This document shows, in pieces, positions 45,072-55,850 of a DNA stretch of 64,000 nt. Under the pieces are notes generated by a model. The model made no database searches. It was given only the letters and a program-made list of their open reading frames with translations, and was not told where the DNA came from. Where the stretch lies: the NCBI GenBank assembly GCA_022559845.1, contig CM040118.1:266809519-266873518 (forward strand), written 5' to 3'. Numbering within the stretch: position 1 is the first letter of the stretch; every line of letters begins with the position of its first letter. This DNA comes from Amorphophallus konjac. Taxonomy: Eukaryota; Streptophyta; Magnoliopsida; Alismatales; Araceae. Position numbers and translations under genes: made by a program.

Positions 45072-45268
45072 TGAAAGATGGGCTACCCCCTGGGCGCCAT
45101 TTACTTAAAGATGGGCTGCCCCCTGAGTGCCATTTCTTGAAAGACTAGCTGTCCCCTGGGCGCCAATTCTTGAAAGAATGGCTGACCCCCAGGCGCTAAT
45201 TCTTGAAAGGATGGCTGTCCCCTACGCACCAATTCTTGAAAGATTGGCCAGCCTCTTGGCGCCAATTC
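45072..45268. repeat. 33-bp tandem repeat in the D LTR, six units
   Basis: The units resemble TGAAAGATGGGCTGCCCCCT followed by GGGCGCCAATTCT. The reverse strand reads FQELAPRGQP repeats, which explains the short ORF 45101-45313. Not a gene. Confidence 0.85.
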
Positions 45269-46485
45269 AGTGACTGTGGCAGCATTCCATTCTGATTTCC
45301 TGATTAGTCTCATGACTTATACCGATATAACCATAGTTCATTTTCCTGCATAATATATGTCTTTGAACTCCATTCCATAAAAAATCTACATTATGTATAT
45401 CCTACAATGGTCAACCCTTGAAATTCCATATTGGCTATAAATGAGAGTGGATGTCAAAAGAAATACATGAAATGTTGTGCATGTAGGGCCCGATTTGATC
45501 CTGGGAGGAGCGCCCGAAAGTACTTGTGTCCATGGGAGTTGAATGATCACGGAGTTTAAGCATTACACCGAAGTAATTGCTTGTTTGACTTGAGACATTC
45601 CACACTTACTCTCTCGTGACACTACTTGCATGACTTGACTTGCGTGGCCCAGAATGGGCAATACTTGACTTGCGTGGCCCGAAAAAGGGCAAAGTACTTG
45701 CTTGATTAAAATAACCAATTCTAGTAACACGTACTTGATATTACTTGCTTGAACATAAATTTTACTTGCTTAAACATGATTCTTACTTGCTTGAACATGA
45801 ATTCTTGCTTGCTTGGAAAAAAATCGTATCGACATCTATAAAGTTCTTGATATCTTGCTTATCAAATACTTGAAATCAAGTGATACTATCTCTATACAGT
45901 TCTTGATCTCTTACTCGTTCATCATGATTAAATATACCTGTATACCTGAATTTCTTAATCATCATGCATTGTTATACCCGCATTACACGTAACATGTAAT
46001 ATACTTAAAGATTGCTCGAACTTGAGATGTAATTCCTACTGAGCGATTCGCTTACCTAGTTGCAATTCTAACATTTTTCAGGTAACTTGGATAGTGACCA
46101 CCACCCGGATGGGAATGAGACCGAGTGAAGAGTGCTAGAGTCACCGATCATCTACTGTCACCTAGTCGTGTCTTTAGTGTCTTAAGTCCTTACATTGTAT
46201 TTCCAGTTATGTCAGTTATATCAGTCTAGTTGATTGAAACTTGTTAAGGCTTGAGGACTAGTAGTTGGATTTGAATAATGTATGTTATCATCAGTTGGTT
46301 AGTTGTAAGAATTGTCATCTTGGACTAGTGGTATCATTTTAGAAATTAAATCTTAGTTATTATTTAGTCTTTTACGCACTCTGTCTTTTGTCAAAAAAAA
46401 ATAGGTATACTGCTCTGATTGAATGGTTCTATATAAGCTAGCCACGACCCGGATATCTTCCGCACTCGGGGCGTGACAGTCTTCA

Positions 46486-46497
46486 TGGTATCAGAGC
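46486..46497 (+). other. Primer-binding site of D
   Basis: TGGTATCAGAGC, a full 12-nt match to the initiator tRNA-Met complement, seven bases after the LTR end at 46478. Confidence 0.95.
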
Positions 46498-46682
46498 CTA
46501 GGATTTCAATTTCCTAGGAAATTAGAAGTCGTGATCAAAATCTAGGAAAAACCCAAGTCCAAGGATAGGTTTACACTTTGTACCTGGTGAGATGGGTAGA
46601 GCCATGGGTTAAGTTCTATAATGACATTCGACCTTATTAATTAAACATGATACTTAGCACACTTAAATTCTCTTGTAGGATC

Positions 46683-47525
46683 ATGGCCGCTGAAAGACCA
46701 CAATGGGGTGAGATGCAGTGCACCGTGCAAGGTCTTACCCTGGCGCTACAACAAGTGGTGCAAGGCGGAGCTAACCATGGAGCTGGTGATCTCCATAGAG
46801 GTTTCCGCAACATGAACCCACCAAGGTTCACGGGTTCGTCTAATCCCAAGGATTCCAAGAATTGGCTAAAGGAAATCGAAAGGATATTCTCGTGTAATGC
46901 AATGCACGGATGAGGAAAGGGTCTTACAGGCTATATTCCAATTGGAGCGGGACGCTCGAGGTTGGTGGGAATCTATAGAAGCAACATTGCCTGATGACCA
47001 TGTTTCATGGGATGACTTTGTTGAACATTTCAACAACAAGTACTTCTCCGACCATATTCAGGAGAAGAAGGCCGCAGAATTTGCCGCACCGAAACAACGG
47101 ACCCTGAAAGTGGCCGAGTATGAGGCCCAGTTCTCAAGACTATCCAGGTATGCACCCCACATGGTGTATACTGAAAAGATGAAGGCTAGAAGGTTCCTTA
47201 ACGGTCTTCGGCCGCAATACAATACACAACTCGCACTGATGGACATCCAAGTCTATTCGAAAATGGTTTGACATGCCCAATTGCTTGAAGACGCCACTGA
47301 ATTATCTAAAAGGATTCGAGGAAAGGACAAGAAGGAACCTGTCACAAGCCCGAGAAATTTTAAATCATCATTCAACAAGAAGCGGTTCTTCAATGAAGGG
47401 GATTCTTTCAAGGAAAAGAAATTTCAGAAAAATGACAAGCCATTCATCACCACACCTTCAAAGGAAATTTGTAAATACTGTGACAAGGCTGGTCATGAAG
47501 CTGAGGAATGCTGGAGGAAACTGGG
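46683..47525 (+). pseudogene. D Gag, frameshifted and cut by C
   Basis: The start ATG at 46683 (MAAERPQWGEMQCTVQGL) aligns with the start of C and B Gag. The capsid region RFTGSSNPKDSKNWLKEIERIFS shifts frame near 46895 and continues as MQCTDEERVLQAIFQLERDARGWWESI. TGA at 47269-47271 replaces a codon read as Arg in B and C. The first zinc knuckle (CKYCDKAGHEAEEC) is complete at 47469-47512. The frame breaks at C (47526) and resumes at 58900 with the second knuckle. Confidence 0.88.
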
Positions 47526-50500
47526 TGTCACGCCCCGAACAAGGCGGAAGTATCGGGACGTACAGTTAGGGACACGCTAGCAAGAGAGGGAACTAAATCT
47601 AAAACAATACACAAGTGCTACAAGATGGAAATGCTAAATGATTAATAATAAACCACGACTAATACAATAATCCTCAAGTTCAACTTAATACAACTGGAAT
47701 AATCAACCACTAAAACTCAATAACAAACTGAAACTAAATGATCTCCAAACACAACTAACAATAACACACTGCTAACACACTAGAACTGATACACTCAAGA
47801 CATCACTCCTGCCCTTCCCCATCGGTAAGCGCGTCACCTGAAAAGCCTGGAAAAGGGGGAAACAACGGGGTGTGAGCTAACGCTCAGTAGAAAATAACAG
47901 ACATGTATAAGTGATTAACAGTTTAATTACATTTTTTCAAAATGTCATGCTACAAATGATAAAAACGATAAAAAGATAACGATGATGAAACGAAATTCAA
48001 AGATCTTGCAAGGTCAAGAAATATAATGAATAGAATAGTAAGACAAGAATTTACTACAGGAGATAACGATAAAAAGTTGGCCATATCAAGTCAATTCAAG
48101 TCATGTCAAGCACGTATGTAATTTCATTTCCACGTCCAAGTAATGAGCAAGTACAGTAACCACAAGTAGAGTATAGAACAGTGACGAGTGGAAAGTGAAA
48201 AGTAGTAGAAAGTAATGTAGAGAGTAGTGAAGAGAGTAGTGGAGAGAGTAGTGGACAGTCCTAGATTTAACACATGTCAAGTACTGGTGCCAAATGCCAC
48301 ACCTAGTCATTCACCTCCCAGGGGTACACGTAGTGTTCGGGCGCTCTTCCCAGGACCAGACCGAGCCCTTAATTGTTTGCCAGGCATTGATTTCTTTGGA
48401 TCAAAGATCCCACGAATCTAGACTTCCACAGTTTATGGCCAGAATTCCAAGGTTTAAACTAAGTAGCAATAACAACTTCAAGTAGGAAGGAGATTCATTT
48501 CCAGAATTTCAAGGTAAGTATAATCATCAAGGAGATTGAAATCAAGTCACAACAAGAGTTAATCGTGCTGCGCTACTGTACAACAGCAGCAATCAAACAA
48601 GCTAATCAACATATTAATCCTAATCATCAAGTTAAGATATCATGATTTAACCATTATCATTTGCATTAAGACAATTGCCAAGAAGCTGATTCAAGATGAT
48701 AAGGCAAAGAACAACTCCCACAGGAGTGAAATAGAATACATTAACAGAGATTTAGTTACACCATTAACCACTAATTATGTGAGTTTCTATTTAATCTTGT
48801 ATGCATTGAAATGAAGATGATAAACGGTGTGTTTTTATACTAAGTTTGCATGTATGGACCAATGTTAATTGAAACTAAAAAGGGTACATGAATAGGTCAT
48901 TAGTTCCTCAAAAATGTAGTTTTCAAAGTGTTTAGGTTGAATGGTTTGATTCCCCGATGATCCGGATTAATCCCCGGGTCAAATCATCAAAAAAAACGGG
49001 TTTACAATGCATGGGTCGACCCTTTGGGTCGACCCCTAGAAAAATTCCAGGGATGGGTCGACCCCTGGGTCGACCCCTGGCTACCTGGCTGCATGGGTCG
49101 ACCCATGGGTCGACCCCTGCAGGTTGTGGGTTGACCCATTGGGTCGACCCCTGCAAGGCAGCAAGCTGCTGCTTGCAGGGCTGAAATGGGTCGACCCGTG
49201 GGTCGACCCCTGGGTTTCCAGACCCAAAAAGCTATGAAAAACTCCAAGAATTTGGGGTCTAAATGTATTGGGATCATAACCATAGACTCTAGGGTCATTA
49301 ATATGCATCTTAGGGTCATGAAACACAATTTTAAATCACGAATTTCGATAGGAATCCAATGAAATAAATCCTATTCTATGAAGAACACAAGTGAAGTCTA
49401 GCTTGCTAGCATGCTTCTAATAACACACAAAATACTCTAGACATGATCTATAAAAATTGGGGATTTTAATGTCAAAAGAAAGCTAACATGCTATTGATTA
49501 CATTCATGTATGTTAATTAGAAATTGGGCTGTTATCACCTACCTCAAATTGAAGAAGGAACTCGAAACCTAGAATAAAGAACAACTTGACAGCACCTCAC
49601 TAAAACCTCGATATCTCCACGGATACCTAATGAAAATTGGGGCTTTTGCCACCAATGGAAAGAGCTCGATGAGAGGTACAATTTGCTATACTCATGATCA
49701 AGGTTTGGTTGAGAATTCCTACCTTAATCGATTGATCAAAGAAGGATGAAGGGTAGCCAACGGCCTACTGACCGACCTCCACAAATCGAACTAGATCTCT
49801 CCAGATCCGAAATTTCAGCGAACCCCACAGCAGCCAAATGAAAGAAGACTCGTAGGGCTTCATTTTGATAGCTCATAGAGCTTCTGGAGCCTTCTGAATT
49901 GGGAGTATTTGCTGCTGCAAGCTACGTGTTTAGAAACGGCGCCGAAATCCTTGACTTGACCAAACTATGTCGGCAGCACGTTTTGGGGCTAAGTTTACCT
50001 CAAATTGATTGAGGGTAAATGTTCCTTACATTGTGGCCTTCCATTTGCCCCTGATTTCAGATCATTTGGTTGAGTAATCAGGTCGAATTTGATGTTCAAA
50101 GTTTGGGTGAATAGTGAATACGAATTTGGGTTAGGTGGGTTATAAGTCAGGCTTAATCCACTGATTAGGCCTAGATAATGATTTAATTAGGCTTACTCCA
50201 AGAAGATAAAAGTGTTAGTCGAAGCATCTATTATTTAATTACTATTTTAATGAATTTTTATATGTTAGATAAAATTCCCCTTCTACTATTCCGTAATTAA
50301 TTAAATATTAAGTTCGGAAGACTTAGTTCGCTAATTCGGCTTAATAAACGATTTTTATTAGGCTTAATTGTAGAAGACAAAGTTGATAAACAAAATTAAT
50401 TCTACAAGATGTGATTTTTGGGGATTTTTAGAAAATAGTAAAAAAATGACTTATTCTATTAATTAATTAATTAATCCAATTAATTGGGATAATTCTCATT

Positions 50501-50581
50501 AATTTCGAATAACTTTAAATAAAATCCAAATAATTACAAATAACTTTCTAAATAAATTTCTAAAGAATTTGGGGTCTTACA
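47526..50581 (-). repeat. 3' LTR of C (3056 bp)
   Basis: TGTCACGCCCC to GGGGTCTTACA in the plus reading. It carries nine GTCGAC cores at 49011-49213, one 12-bp unit more than the partner LTR. The rest is AT-rich with no gene. Confidence 0.95.
49011..49213. repeat. GTCGAC palindrome cluster, 3' LTR of C
   Basis: Pairs of GGGTCGACCC, with a few CCATG or CCGTG joins between them. The extra unit relative to the 5' LTR is CTGGGTCGACCC near 49065. Confidence 0.88.
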
Positions 50582-50591
50582 CCCTCCCCTA
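50582..50591 (-). other. Polypurine tract of C
   Basis: CCCTCCCCTA on the plus strand gives TAGGGGAGGG immediately before the 3' LTR in element sense. The D tract at 62474-62486 is of the same kind. Confidence 0.85.
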
Positions 50592-50656
50592 CTTAAAGGA
50601 ATTTTGGTCCTCCAAATTCACTGCACTAAAACTGAGAGTAGAAAAAGATCGCTCAC

Positions 50657-51274
50657 CTAGAATAGATCGGGATACCGCTTTCGCATAGTCTTTTCGGATT
50701 CCCATGTAGCTTCTTCGGTCCCACGCCGACTCCACTGAATCTTGACCATCGGTATCGAACGATTCCGGAGTTGCTGATGCTTCCGGTCCAGAATCTTGAC
50801 AGGTCTTTCCTCATAGGTCAAATCTTCCTTCAGTTCAAAATCCAACTGCTGAATGATATGAGTGGGATCGTACACATATTTCCGTAACATAGACACATGG
50901 AAAACATTGTGTACGCCAGACAATTGCGGTGGTAAAGCCAATCTGTATGCCACCTCTCCCACTCTATCTAGAATCTTGAATGGACCAATGTACCTCAGAC
51001 TCAGCTTGCCATGAATGCCAAATCTTCGGATCCCTCTCGTCGGAGAGACCTTTAAGAACACATGCTCGCCAACCTGAAATTCCAATGCCCTTCTCCTGTT
51101 GTCGGCATAACTCTTCTGTCTTGACTGGGCTACTTGTAACCGGTCTCGGATAACACGGATGTTCTGTGATGATTCCGAAACAAGATCTGGTCCAAGCCAC
51201 TGTCTCTCACCTACCTCGTCCCAACACAACGGGGAACGACAACTTCTACCATATAGTGCTTCAAAAGGAGCCAT
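50657..51274 (-). CDS. C integrase C-terminus with chromodomain
   Basis: This is the last open segment of Gag-Pol, separated from the preceding one by TAG at 51275-51277 (CAG to TAG by comparison with D). It contains MAPFEALYGRSCRSPLCWDEVGE, the GPFKILDRVGEVAYRLALP block (integrase C-terminal domain) and a group II-type chromodomain end (LDRKHQQLRNRSIPMVKIQWS, ATWESEKTMRKRYPDLF). This ending is typical of the Tekay/Del lineage. Element D ends the same way at 62407. Confidence 0.9.
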   Translation of the reverse strand: MAPFEALYGRSCRSPLCWDEVGERQWLGPDLVSESSQNIRVIRDRLQVAQSRQKSYADNRRRALEFQVGEHVFLKVSPTRGIRRFGIHGKLSLRYIGPFKILDRVGEVAYRLALPPQLSGVHNVFHVSMLRKYVYDPTHIIQQLDFELKEDLTYEERPVKILDRKHQQLRNRSIPMVKIQWSRRGTEEATWESEKTMRKRYPDLF

Positions 51275-52384
51275 CTAAATGCTAGACTGATAGCTGTTAT
51301 TGTAAGCAAATTTAATTAATGCCAAATGCTCACTCCAATTACCACCGAAATCAATCATGCAAGCTCGCAGCATATCTTCCACTATCTGATTGGTTCTTTC
51401 AGTCTGTCCATCTGTCTGTGGATGAAAAGCAGTACTGAAATTCAGACGAGTACCCAAAGACTCTTGCAGTCCCTTCCAGAAATGTCAAGTAAATCTGGGG
51501 TCTCGATCAGATACTATATTCACTGGAATACCATGCAATCTCACCACTTCCTTTATATACAAAACAGCCAATACATCAATCGTCCACTTGGACTTAATTG
51601 GTAAGAAATGAGCCGACTTTGTCAATCGATCGACAATCACCCATATCGCATCAAATCCACCACGAGTCCTAGGTAGACCCATAATGAAATCCATGCCAAT
51701 ACTTTCCCACTTCCATTGGGGTATGTCGAGTGGTTTCAATTTCCCTGCTGGTCTGAAATGTTCGGCCTTAACTTGCTGACATACCAAACATCTGCTCACA
51801 AAATCTGCAACTTCTCTTTTCATATTCGGCCACCAAAAGGACCTTTTCAAATCTCGGTACATCTTAGTGCCTCCAGGATGAATGGTATATCTGGATCTAT
51901 GGGCTTCCTCAAGAATTTTGTTCTTTATTGTAACCTTATCCGGAACACAAGTTCTACCTTTAAATAATAATCTACCATCATCGGCCAACATGAAGTCAGG
52001 TCTGCTACTCAAGCTTCCCTTGATCTCTACCAACTCGGGATCATTATCTTGCAAGGACTTGATCTCTATCAATAATTCAAGTTTAAGTTGAATCTGAGCA
52101 ATCAGGATCCGATCATTGTCAATATTGAGATCCAGACTAGATAATTGTTCCAACAATCTCCATTCTTGTAACATGAGACTTGACAATCTAGCTACCGGCT
52201 TCCGGCTTAATGCATCTGCCACAACATTATCTTTGCCAGGATGATACTCAATCGAGAAGTCGAAGTCTTTCAAGTACTCCAACCATCTCCGCTGCCTCAT
52301 GTTGAGTTCCTTTTGAGAAAATAAGTACTTCAGACTCTTATGATCTGAAAACACTGTAAAGGTTTCTCCATACAAGTAATGCCT
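51275..52384 (-). pseudogene. C RNase H and integrase core with two stops
   Basis: In the same frame as RT. RNase H end: [35 protein letters not shown]. Integrase: zinc-binding motif ([37 protein letters not shown]). Catalytic residues lie in [16 protein letters not shown] and TDGQTERTN (D, D and E). Stops are the TGA at 51485-51487, in place of a Ser codon by comparison with D, and TAG at 51275-51277. A functional enzyme would need readthrough, so this copy is defective. Confidence 0.88.
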
Positions 52385-54502
52385 CTATATCTTCAAAGCA
52401 AACACGACTGCAGCAAGTTCCAAATCATGAACAGGATAATTATCTTCGTGCTTCCTCAACTGCCTAGAGGAATAGGCAATCACCTTCCCATGCTGCATGA
52501 GTACACAGCCTAAGCCAATACCTGAAGCATCAGTATAAACAACGAATCCTCCTTCACCAGAAGGTAAAGCCAAAACAGGTGCAGTAGTCAAACACTCCTT
52601 CAGAGTCTGAAAGCTTCGCTGACAATCATCTGACCAATCAAACTTATTTTCCTTGCGGGTTAATCTTGTAAGAGGTACCGCAATCTTAGAGAAGTCTTGA
52701 ATAAATCTTCGATAATAACCTATCAGGCCTAGAAAACTTCTAACTTCTGTCACACTGGTAGGCTGTTCCCAATTCTTCACTGCCTCAACCTTCGAAGGAT
52801 CAACATAAATACCGTTCTTCGTAATGATATGTCCTAGAAAGGACACCTCTTGCAGCCAGAATTCACACTTACTGAACTTAGCATATAGCTGATGATCTTT
52901 CAATAGTTGCAATGCCATTCTCAGATGCTCAGCATGCTCCTCCTCATTCTTAGAATAAATCAGGATGTCATCAATAAAGACTACGACCCATTGATCAAGA
53001 TAGGGCCGAAATACATCGTTCATCAACTGCATGAAAGCTGCTGGAGCATTCGTTAGACCAAAAGGCATAACGACAAATTCAAAATGACCATACCTGCTGC
53101 GGAAAGCCGTTTTATAAATATCCTCTTCCTTAATCCGCAACTGGTGATATCCAGATCGAAGATCGATCTTAGAGAAATATTGAGCTCCCGCTATCTGGTC
53201 AAATAACTCGTCAATCCTCGGCAAGGGATATTTGTTCTTGACAGTCTGCTGGTTTATTTGCCGATAATCAATGCACAACCTCATCGAACCATCTTTCTTC
53301 CTGACGAATAACACAGGGGCTCCCCACAGAGAAGTACTAGGACGAATAAAACCCTTCTCGAGTAATTCCATCAGTTGCTGCTTCAGTTCCCTCAGTTCCG
53401 CAGGAGACATACGATAAGGAGCCTTAGAAATAGGAGCTGTGCCAGGAATAAGATCAATATAAAAGATAACTTCCCGCTCAGGCGGAAGTCCTGGTAGTTC
53501 CTCTAGAAAGACATCAGGAAAATCTCGGACAACAGGAATGTCCTTGATCTTAATCTGTTGCTCAGGGATTGCACAAACAAAGGCTAGAAATGCCTCACAC
53601 CCATGCCTTAAAAGCTTATCAGCTCGAAGAGCCGAAATGAGCGGTACGGAGTTATGGTGCTTGACTCCCGTAAAAGATAAACCAGAATGTCCAGTAAAAG
53701 TCACTGAGCTAGAACTACAGTGAACATTGGCCTCATACTTGGCCAACCAATCTGCTCCTAGGATTACATCATAATCCTTCATATCCATACAGACCAAATC
53801 TGCTGGAAAGTTCTGTTCACCAATCATAACCTTACTAGAATGATAGAAATACTGGATTGTTGATCTAGTGCCAATAGGGGTTGAAATCTCTAACGGAGTA
53901 TTCATCAAAACGGGTTCCACAGCTAATGACTTAGCAAATCTCTGTGAAATAAAAGAATGTGTTGCACCAGTATCAAAGAGAGCAAATGCGGGCTTATCGA
54001 TTATATTAAGGGTACCTTCGACGAGTCCGCCATCATCAGAAATCTCATTTTCATCTTCATGTAAAGCTTGAAGCTTGCCTTGTGGTTTCTTGAAGACTAG
54101 TGGTTTTGCCGGTGTAGCTTGTTCCGATATGAGAGGACAATTGGGGATACGGTGCTCCTTGCTTCCACATCGCAAACAGGCGCCTAGCTTGCGCCAGCAC
54201 TCCTCTATCTTGTGACCCGGACGATCACAATAGTTGCACACGCCCTTAAATGGAACAATAGGGCCAGGCTTCTTGTCTTCATGCCTCGGCATCTTGCCTT
54301 TCCACGATCCGGACCCGTTCCACGAACCAGGTCCACTAACAGGTCTCTTCTTGGTATACCCGGGTTTGACACTCCCGGAACCCGTAGGTAATTCTTTCTT
54401 GGTGCCTTTACCACGGATTCTCTCCGTCATCTCAAGAGTATCCTCTAGAACTTGCGCTTTCCTTACCATCTCGGAATAAGTGGAAATCTCCATCGGTGCC
54501 AA
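52385..54502 (-). CDS. C Gag end, protease, RT and RNase H start
   Basis: A frame of 705 codons. By residue: zinc knuckle at 89-102 ([14 protein letters not shown]), second knuckle [14 protein letters not shown] at 109-122, protease site LFDTGATHS at 175-183 with D177, then RT with [10 protein letters not shown], the [16 protein letters not shown] stretch and catalytic [10 protein letters not shown] at about 506-516. RNase H begins with [15 protein letters not shown] and HDLELAAVV. It ends at TAG 52385-52387, where homologues have Trp ([10 protein letters not shown]), a one-base transition. The upstream Gag start is in another frame owing to one missing base near 54509. Tekay-lineage order, all RT catalytic residues intact. 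Confidence 0.93.
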   Translation of the reverse strand: MAPMEISTYSEMVRKAQVLEDTLEMTERIRGKGTKKELPTGSGSVKPGYTKKRPVSGPGSWNGSGSWKGKMPRHEDKKPGPIVPFKGVCNYCDRPGHKIEECWRKLGACLRCGSKEHRIPNCPLISEQATPAKPLVFKKPQGKLQALHEDENEISDDGGLVEGTLNIIDKPAFALFDTGATHSFISQRFAKSLAVEPVLMNTPLEISTPIGTRSTIQYFYHSSKVMIGEQNFPADLVCMDMKDYDVILGADWLAKYEANVHCSSSSVTFTGHSGLSFTGVKHHNSVPLISALRADKLLRHGCEAFLAFVCAIPEQQIKIKDIPVVRDFPDVFLEELPGLPPEREVIFYIDLIPGTAPISKAPYRMSPAELRELKQQLMELLEKGFIRPSTSLWGAPVLFVRKKDGSMRLCIDYRQINQQTVKNKYPLPRIDELFDQIAGAQYFSKIDLRSGYHQLRIKEEDIYKTAFRSRYGHFEFVVMPFGLTNAPAAFMQLMNDVFRPYLDQWVVVFIDDILIYSKNEEEHAEHLRMALQLLKDHQLYAKFSKCEFWLQEVSFLGHIITKNGIYVDPSKVEAVKNWEQPTSVTEVRSFLGLIGYYRRFIQDFSKIAVPLTRLTRKENKFDWSDDCQRSFQTLKECLTTAPVLALPSGEGGFVVYTDASGIGLGCVLMQHGKVIAYSSRQLRKHEDNYPVHDLELAAVVFALKI

Positions 54503-55050
54503 TTGGTTGTATAATGAAGCTTCAAACCATTGAGAAAGCGCTTCGCCTTCATCTTCTCGGTGGAAATGAGATGTGTAGCATATCGAGAAAGCCGTGCGAA
54601 TTGAGCCTCATACTCTGCCACGGACAAACCTCGCTGTTTCAAGGCCACGAACTCTGCCGCTTTCTTCTCTTGCACTCTATCGGAAAAATACTTGCTGTTG
54701 AAGAATTCCTCGAACTCTTCCCACATAACTTGCCGATCTCCGAGAGTTGCCTTGATAGAATCCCACCAAGTACGTGCATCATGTTCCAGTTGAAATGTGG
54801 ACAAAAGGACACGCTCCTGGTTGGTGCATTGCATAACTTCAAAGATTCTCCCCATCTCATCTAGCCAGTGCTCGGCTTGGTCAGGGTCAGTCGAACCAGC
54901 GAATCTAGGCGGATTCATTCCGCGGAAGTTCCGGTATAGATCACCGGTGCCATGCTGTGCCGCTCCTGCCTGAGCTATTTGCTGAAGGGCCTGAGTAAGG
55001 TCTTGAACCGTACGTTGCAGGTTCCTCCATTCAGCACGATCAGCTGCCAT
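54463..55050 (-). CDS. C Gag N-terminal part (capsid)
   Basis: The ATG at 55050 ([22 protein letters not shown]) gives a capsid domain ([65 protein letters not shown]). The real frame holds to NGLKLHY near 54510. B then continues [15 protein letters not shown], while C lacks one base and slides into a short out-of-frame tail ending at 54463. Without that single deletion Gag and Pol would be one frame. Confidence 0.9.
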   Translation of the reverse strand: MAADRAEWRNLQRTVQDLTQALQQIAQAGAAQHGTGDLYRNFRGMNPPRFAGSTDPDQAEHWLDEMGRIFEVMQCTNQERVLLSTFQLEHDARTWWDSIKATLGDRQVMWEEFEEFFNSKYFSDRVQEKKAAEFVALKQRGLSVAEYEAQFARLSRYATHLISTEKMKAKRFLNGLKLHYTTNWHRWRFPLIPRW

Positions 55051-55353
55051 CTACACGAGAAATAGGTTACTTAGGTTCAAATAAGATAGATAATTACACG
55101 ATTAAGAAACGAACTTAACCCAAGTTCTACCCAATCTCACAGGTCAGGTCTTAAACTTTTACAAGGTTAGGGATCTAGTGCACCTAGACACGACCAAAAC
55201 TCGGTACCTGGCGGAGGTAATCGGTCCGAAGACCACTCGCGCAAGTGTGCGACCTTCCGATAACGTTCGGACAACACCTTTTGATATACCGATTATTGGG
55301 ATGCAATGCAAGAAAACTTAAAACTTAGGGAACCTAGGAATGTGAAACCTAGG

Positions 55354-55365
55354 GCTCTGATACCA
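55354..55365 (-). other. Primer-binding site copy 2 in C (Gag side)
   Basis: GCTCTGATACCA on the plus strand. It is preceded by AACCTAGGG, exactly as at the B primer-binding site, so the left side belongs to the Gypsy internal region. The right side is three bases (TTC) from the Cassandra-like LTR. In B this site is followed by ACTAAAC and the Gypsy LTR instead. Confidence 0.9.
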
Positions 55366-55368
55366 TTC

Positions 55369-55612
55369 TGTCACGCCCCGTACTCTATACCGTCGAGGTA
55401 TTGTCCGCTTTGGCCTGTCGGCCTCACGGTTTTATCCCTTTCTAACAGTGATCGGCTCCAGAATGGAGGACTTCCCGGGCAGGTCACCCATCCCAGTACT
55501 GCTCCCCATTAAGCACGCTTAACTTCGGAGTTCTTTTCAAGAACTGAGCCGATACTTCAAAAGGCGCCTCGGTGATATAGAGTACAACTTTACTATATTT
55601 GAGGGTGTTACA
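55369..55612 (-). repeat. Cassandra-like TRIM LTR (244 bp) with 5S-derived core
   Basis: In the plus reading it runs from TGTCACGCCCCGTACTC to GAGGGTGTTACA; in sense TGTAACACCC... to ...GGGGCGTGACA. Length, termini and the embedded 5S-like sequence agree with Cassandra, the TRIM family whose LTRs carry a 5S promoter. A polypurine-like tract (plus-strand ATCTACCCCTCTTATATA) follows at 55613, as it should before a 3' LTR. Only one such LTR is present. Confidence 0.85.
55465..55534 (-). other. 5S rRNA-derived sequence (pol III promoter region)
   Basis: The minus strand reads AGAACTCCGAAGTTAAGCGT, then GCTT, a short changed stretch, GGGATGGGTGACCTGCC and GGGAAGTCCTCC. This follows the second half of plant 5S rRNA, including the box A and box C regions of its internal promoter. 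The first part of the 5S gene and the 3' tail are not recognisable, so it is not a working 5S gene. The comparison is from knowledge of plant 5S, not from a computed alignment. Confidence 0.85.
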
Positions 55613-55831
55613 ATCTACCCCTCTTATATAGGCGACGTCCTCGTCACTAGGCACATATAGCACACAATCAAGCCCCCAGGCAGGTAGGACTCTAGAGGTG
55701 GCCCCTACAGGCTCAAGAGGTGGCTCCCACTATGTAGCACTTTGCTCCATTACGGACTCAAGAGGTGGCTCTCATAGCGTAGCACTTTGCCCTGCATGGC
55801 ACTTAGTTCCCACACTTCCGGCTGGGGTATA
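55613..55831 (-). mobile_element. Internal region of the Cassandra-like TRIM
   Basis: 219 bp with no ORF, containing two imperfect AAGAGGTGGCTC repeats (near 55709 and 55751) with TAGCACTTTGC after each. It lies between the TRIM polypurine-like tract and a primer-binding site, the full extent expected for a TRIM internal domain. Confidence 0.75.
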
Positions 55832-55843
55832 GCTCTGATACCA
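55832..55843 (-). other. Primer-binding site copy 1 in C (LTR side)
   Basis: GCTCTGATACCA on the plus strand, followed by ACTAAAC and the Gypsy 5' LTR at 55851, identical to the spacing at B. Its left neighbour is TRIM sequence (GGGGTATA). Confidence 0.93.
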
Positions 55844-55850
55844 ACTAAAC

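Larger units (their letters stand above)
43258..46478 (+). repeat. 5' LTR of D (3221 bp)
   Basis: From CGTAGCACCCCCG (TGTAGCACCCCCG in the 3' copy) to CTCGGGGCGTGACA. It is rich in GGCGCC palindromes (near 43451, 43467, 44421, 44437, 44501, 44581, 44655, 45259). It carries a palindromic repeat block and a 33-bp tandem repeat, listed separately. No gene is seen. Confidence 0.9.

Noticed and set aside
55465..55534. A functional 5S rRNA gene
   Set aside because: Only the second half resembles 5S, with internal changes, and it sits within TRIM LTR termini.
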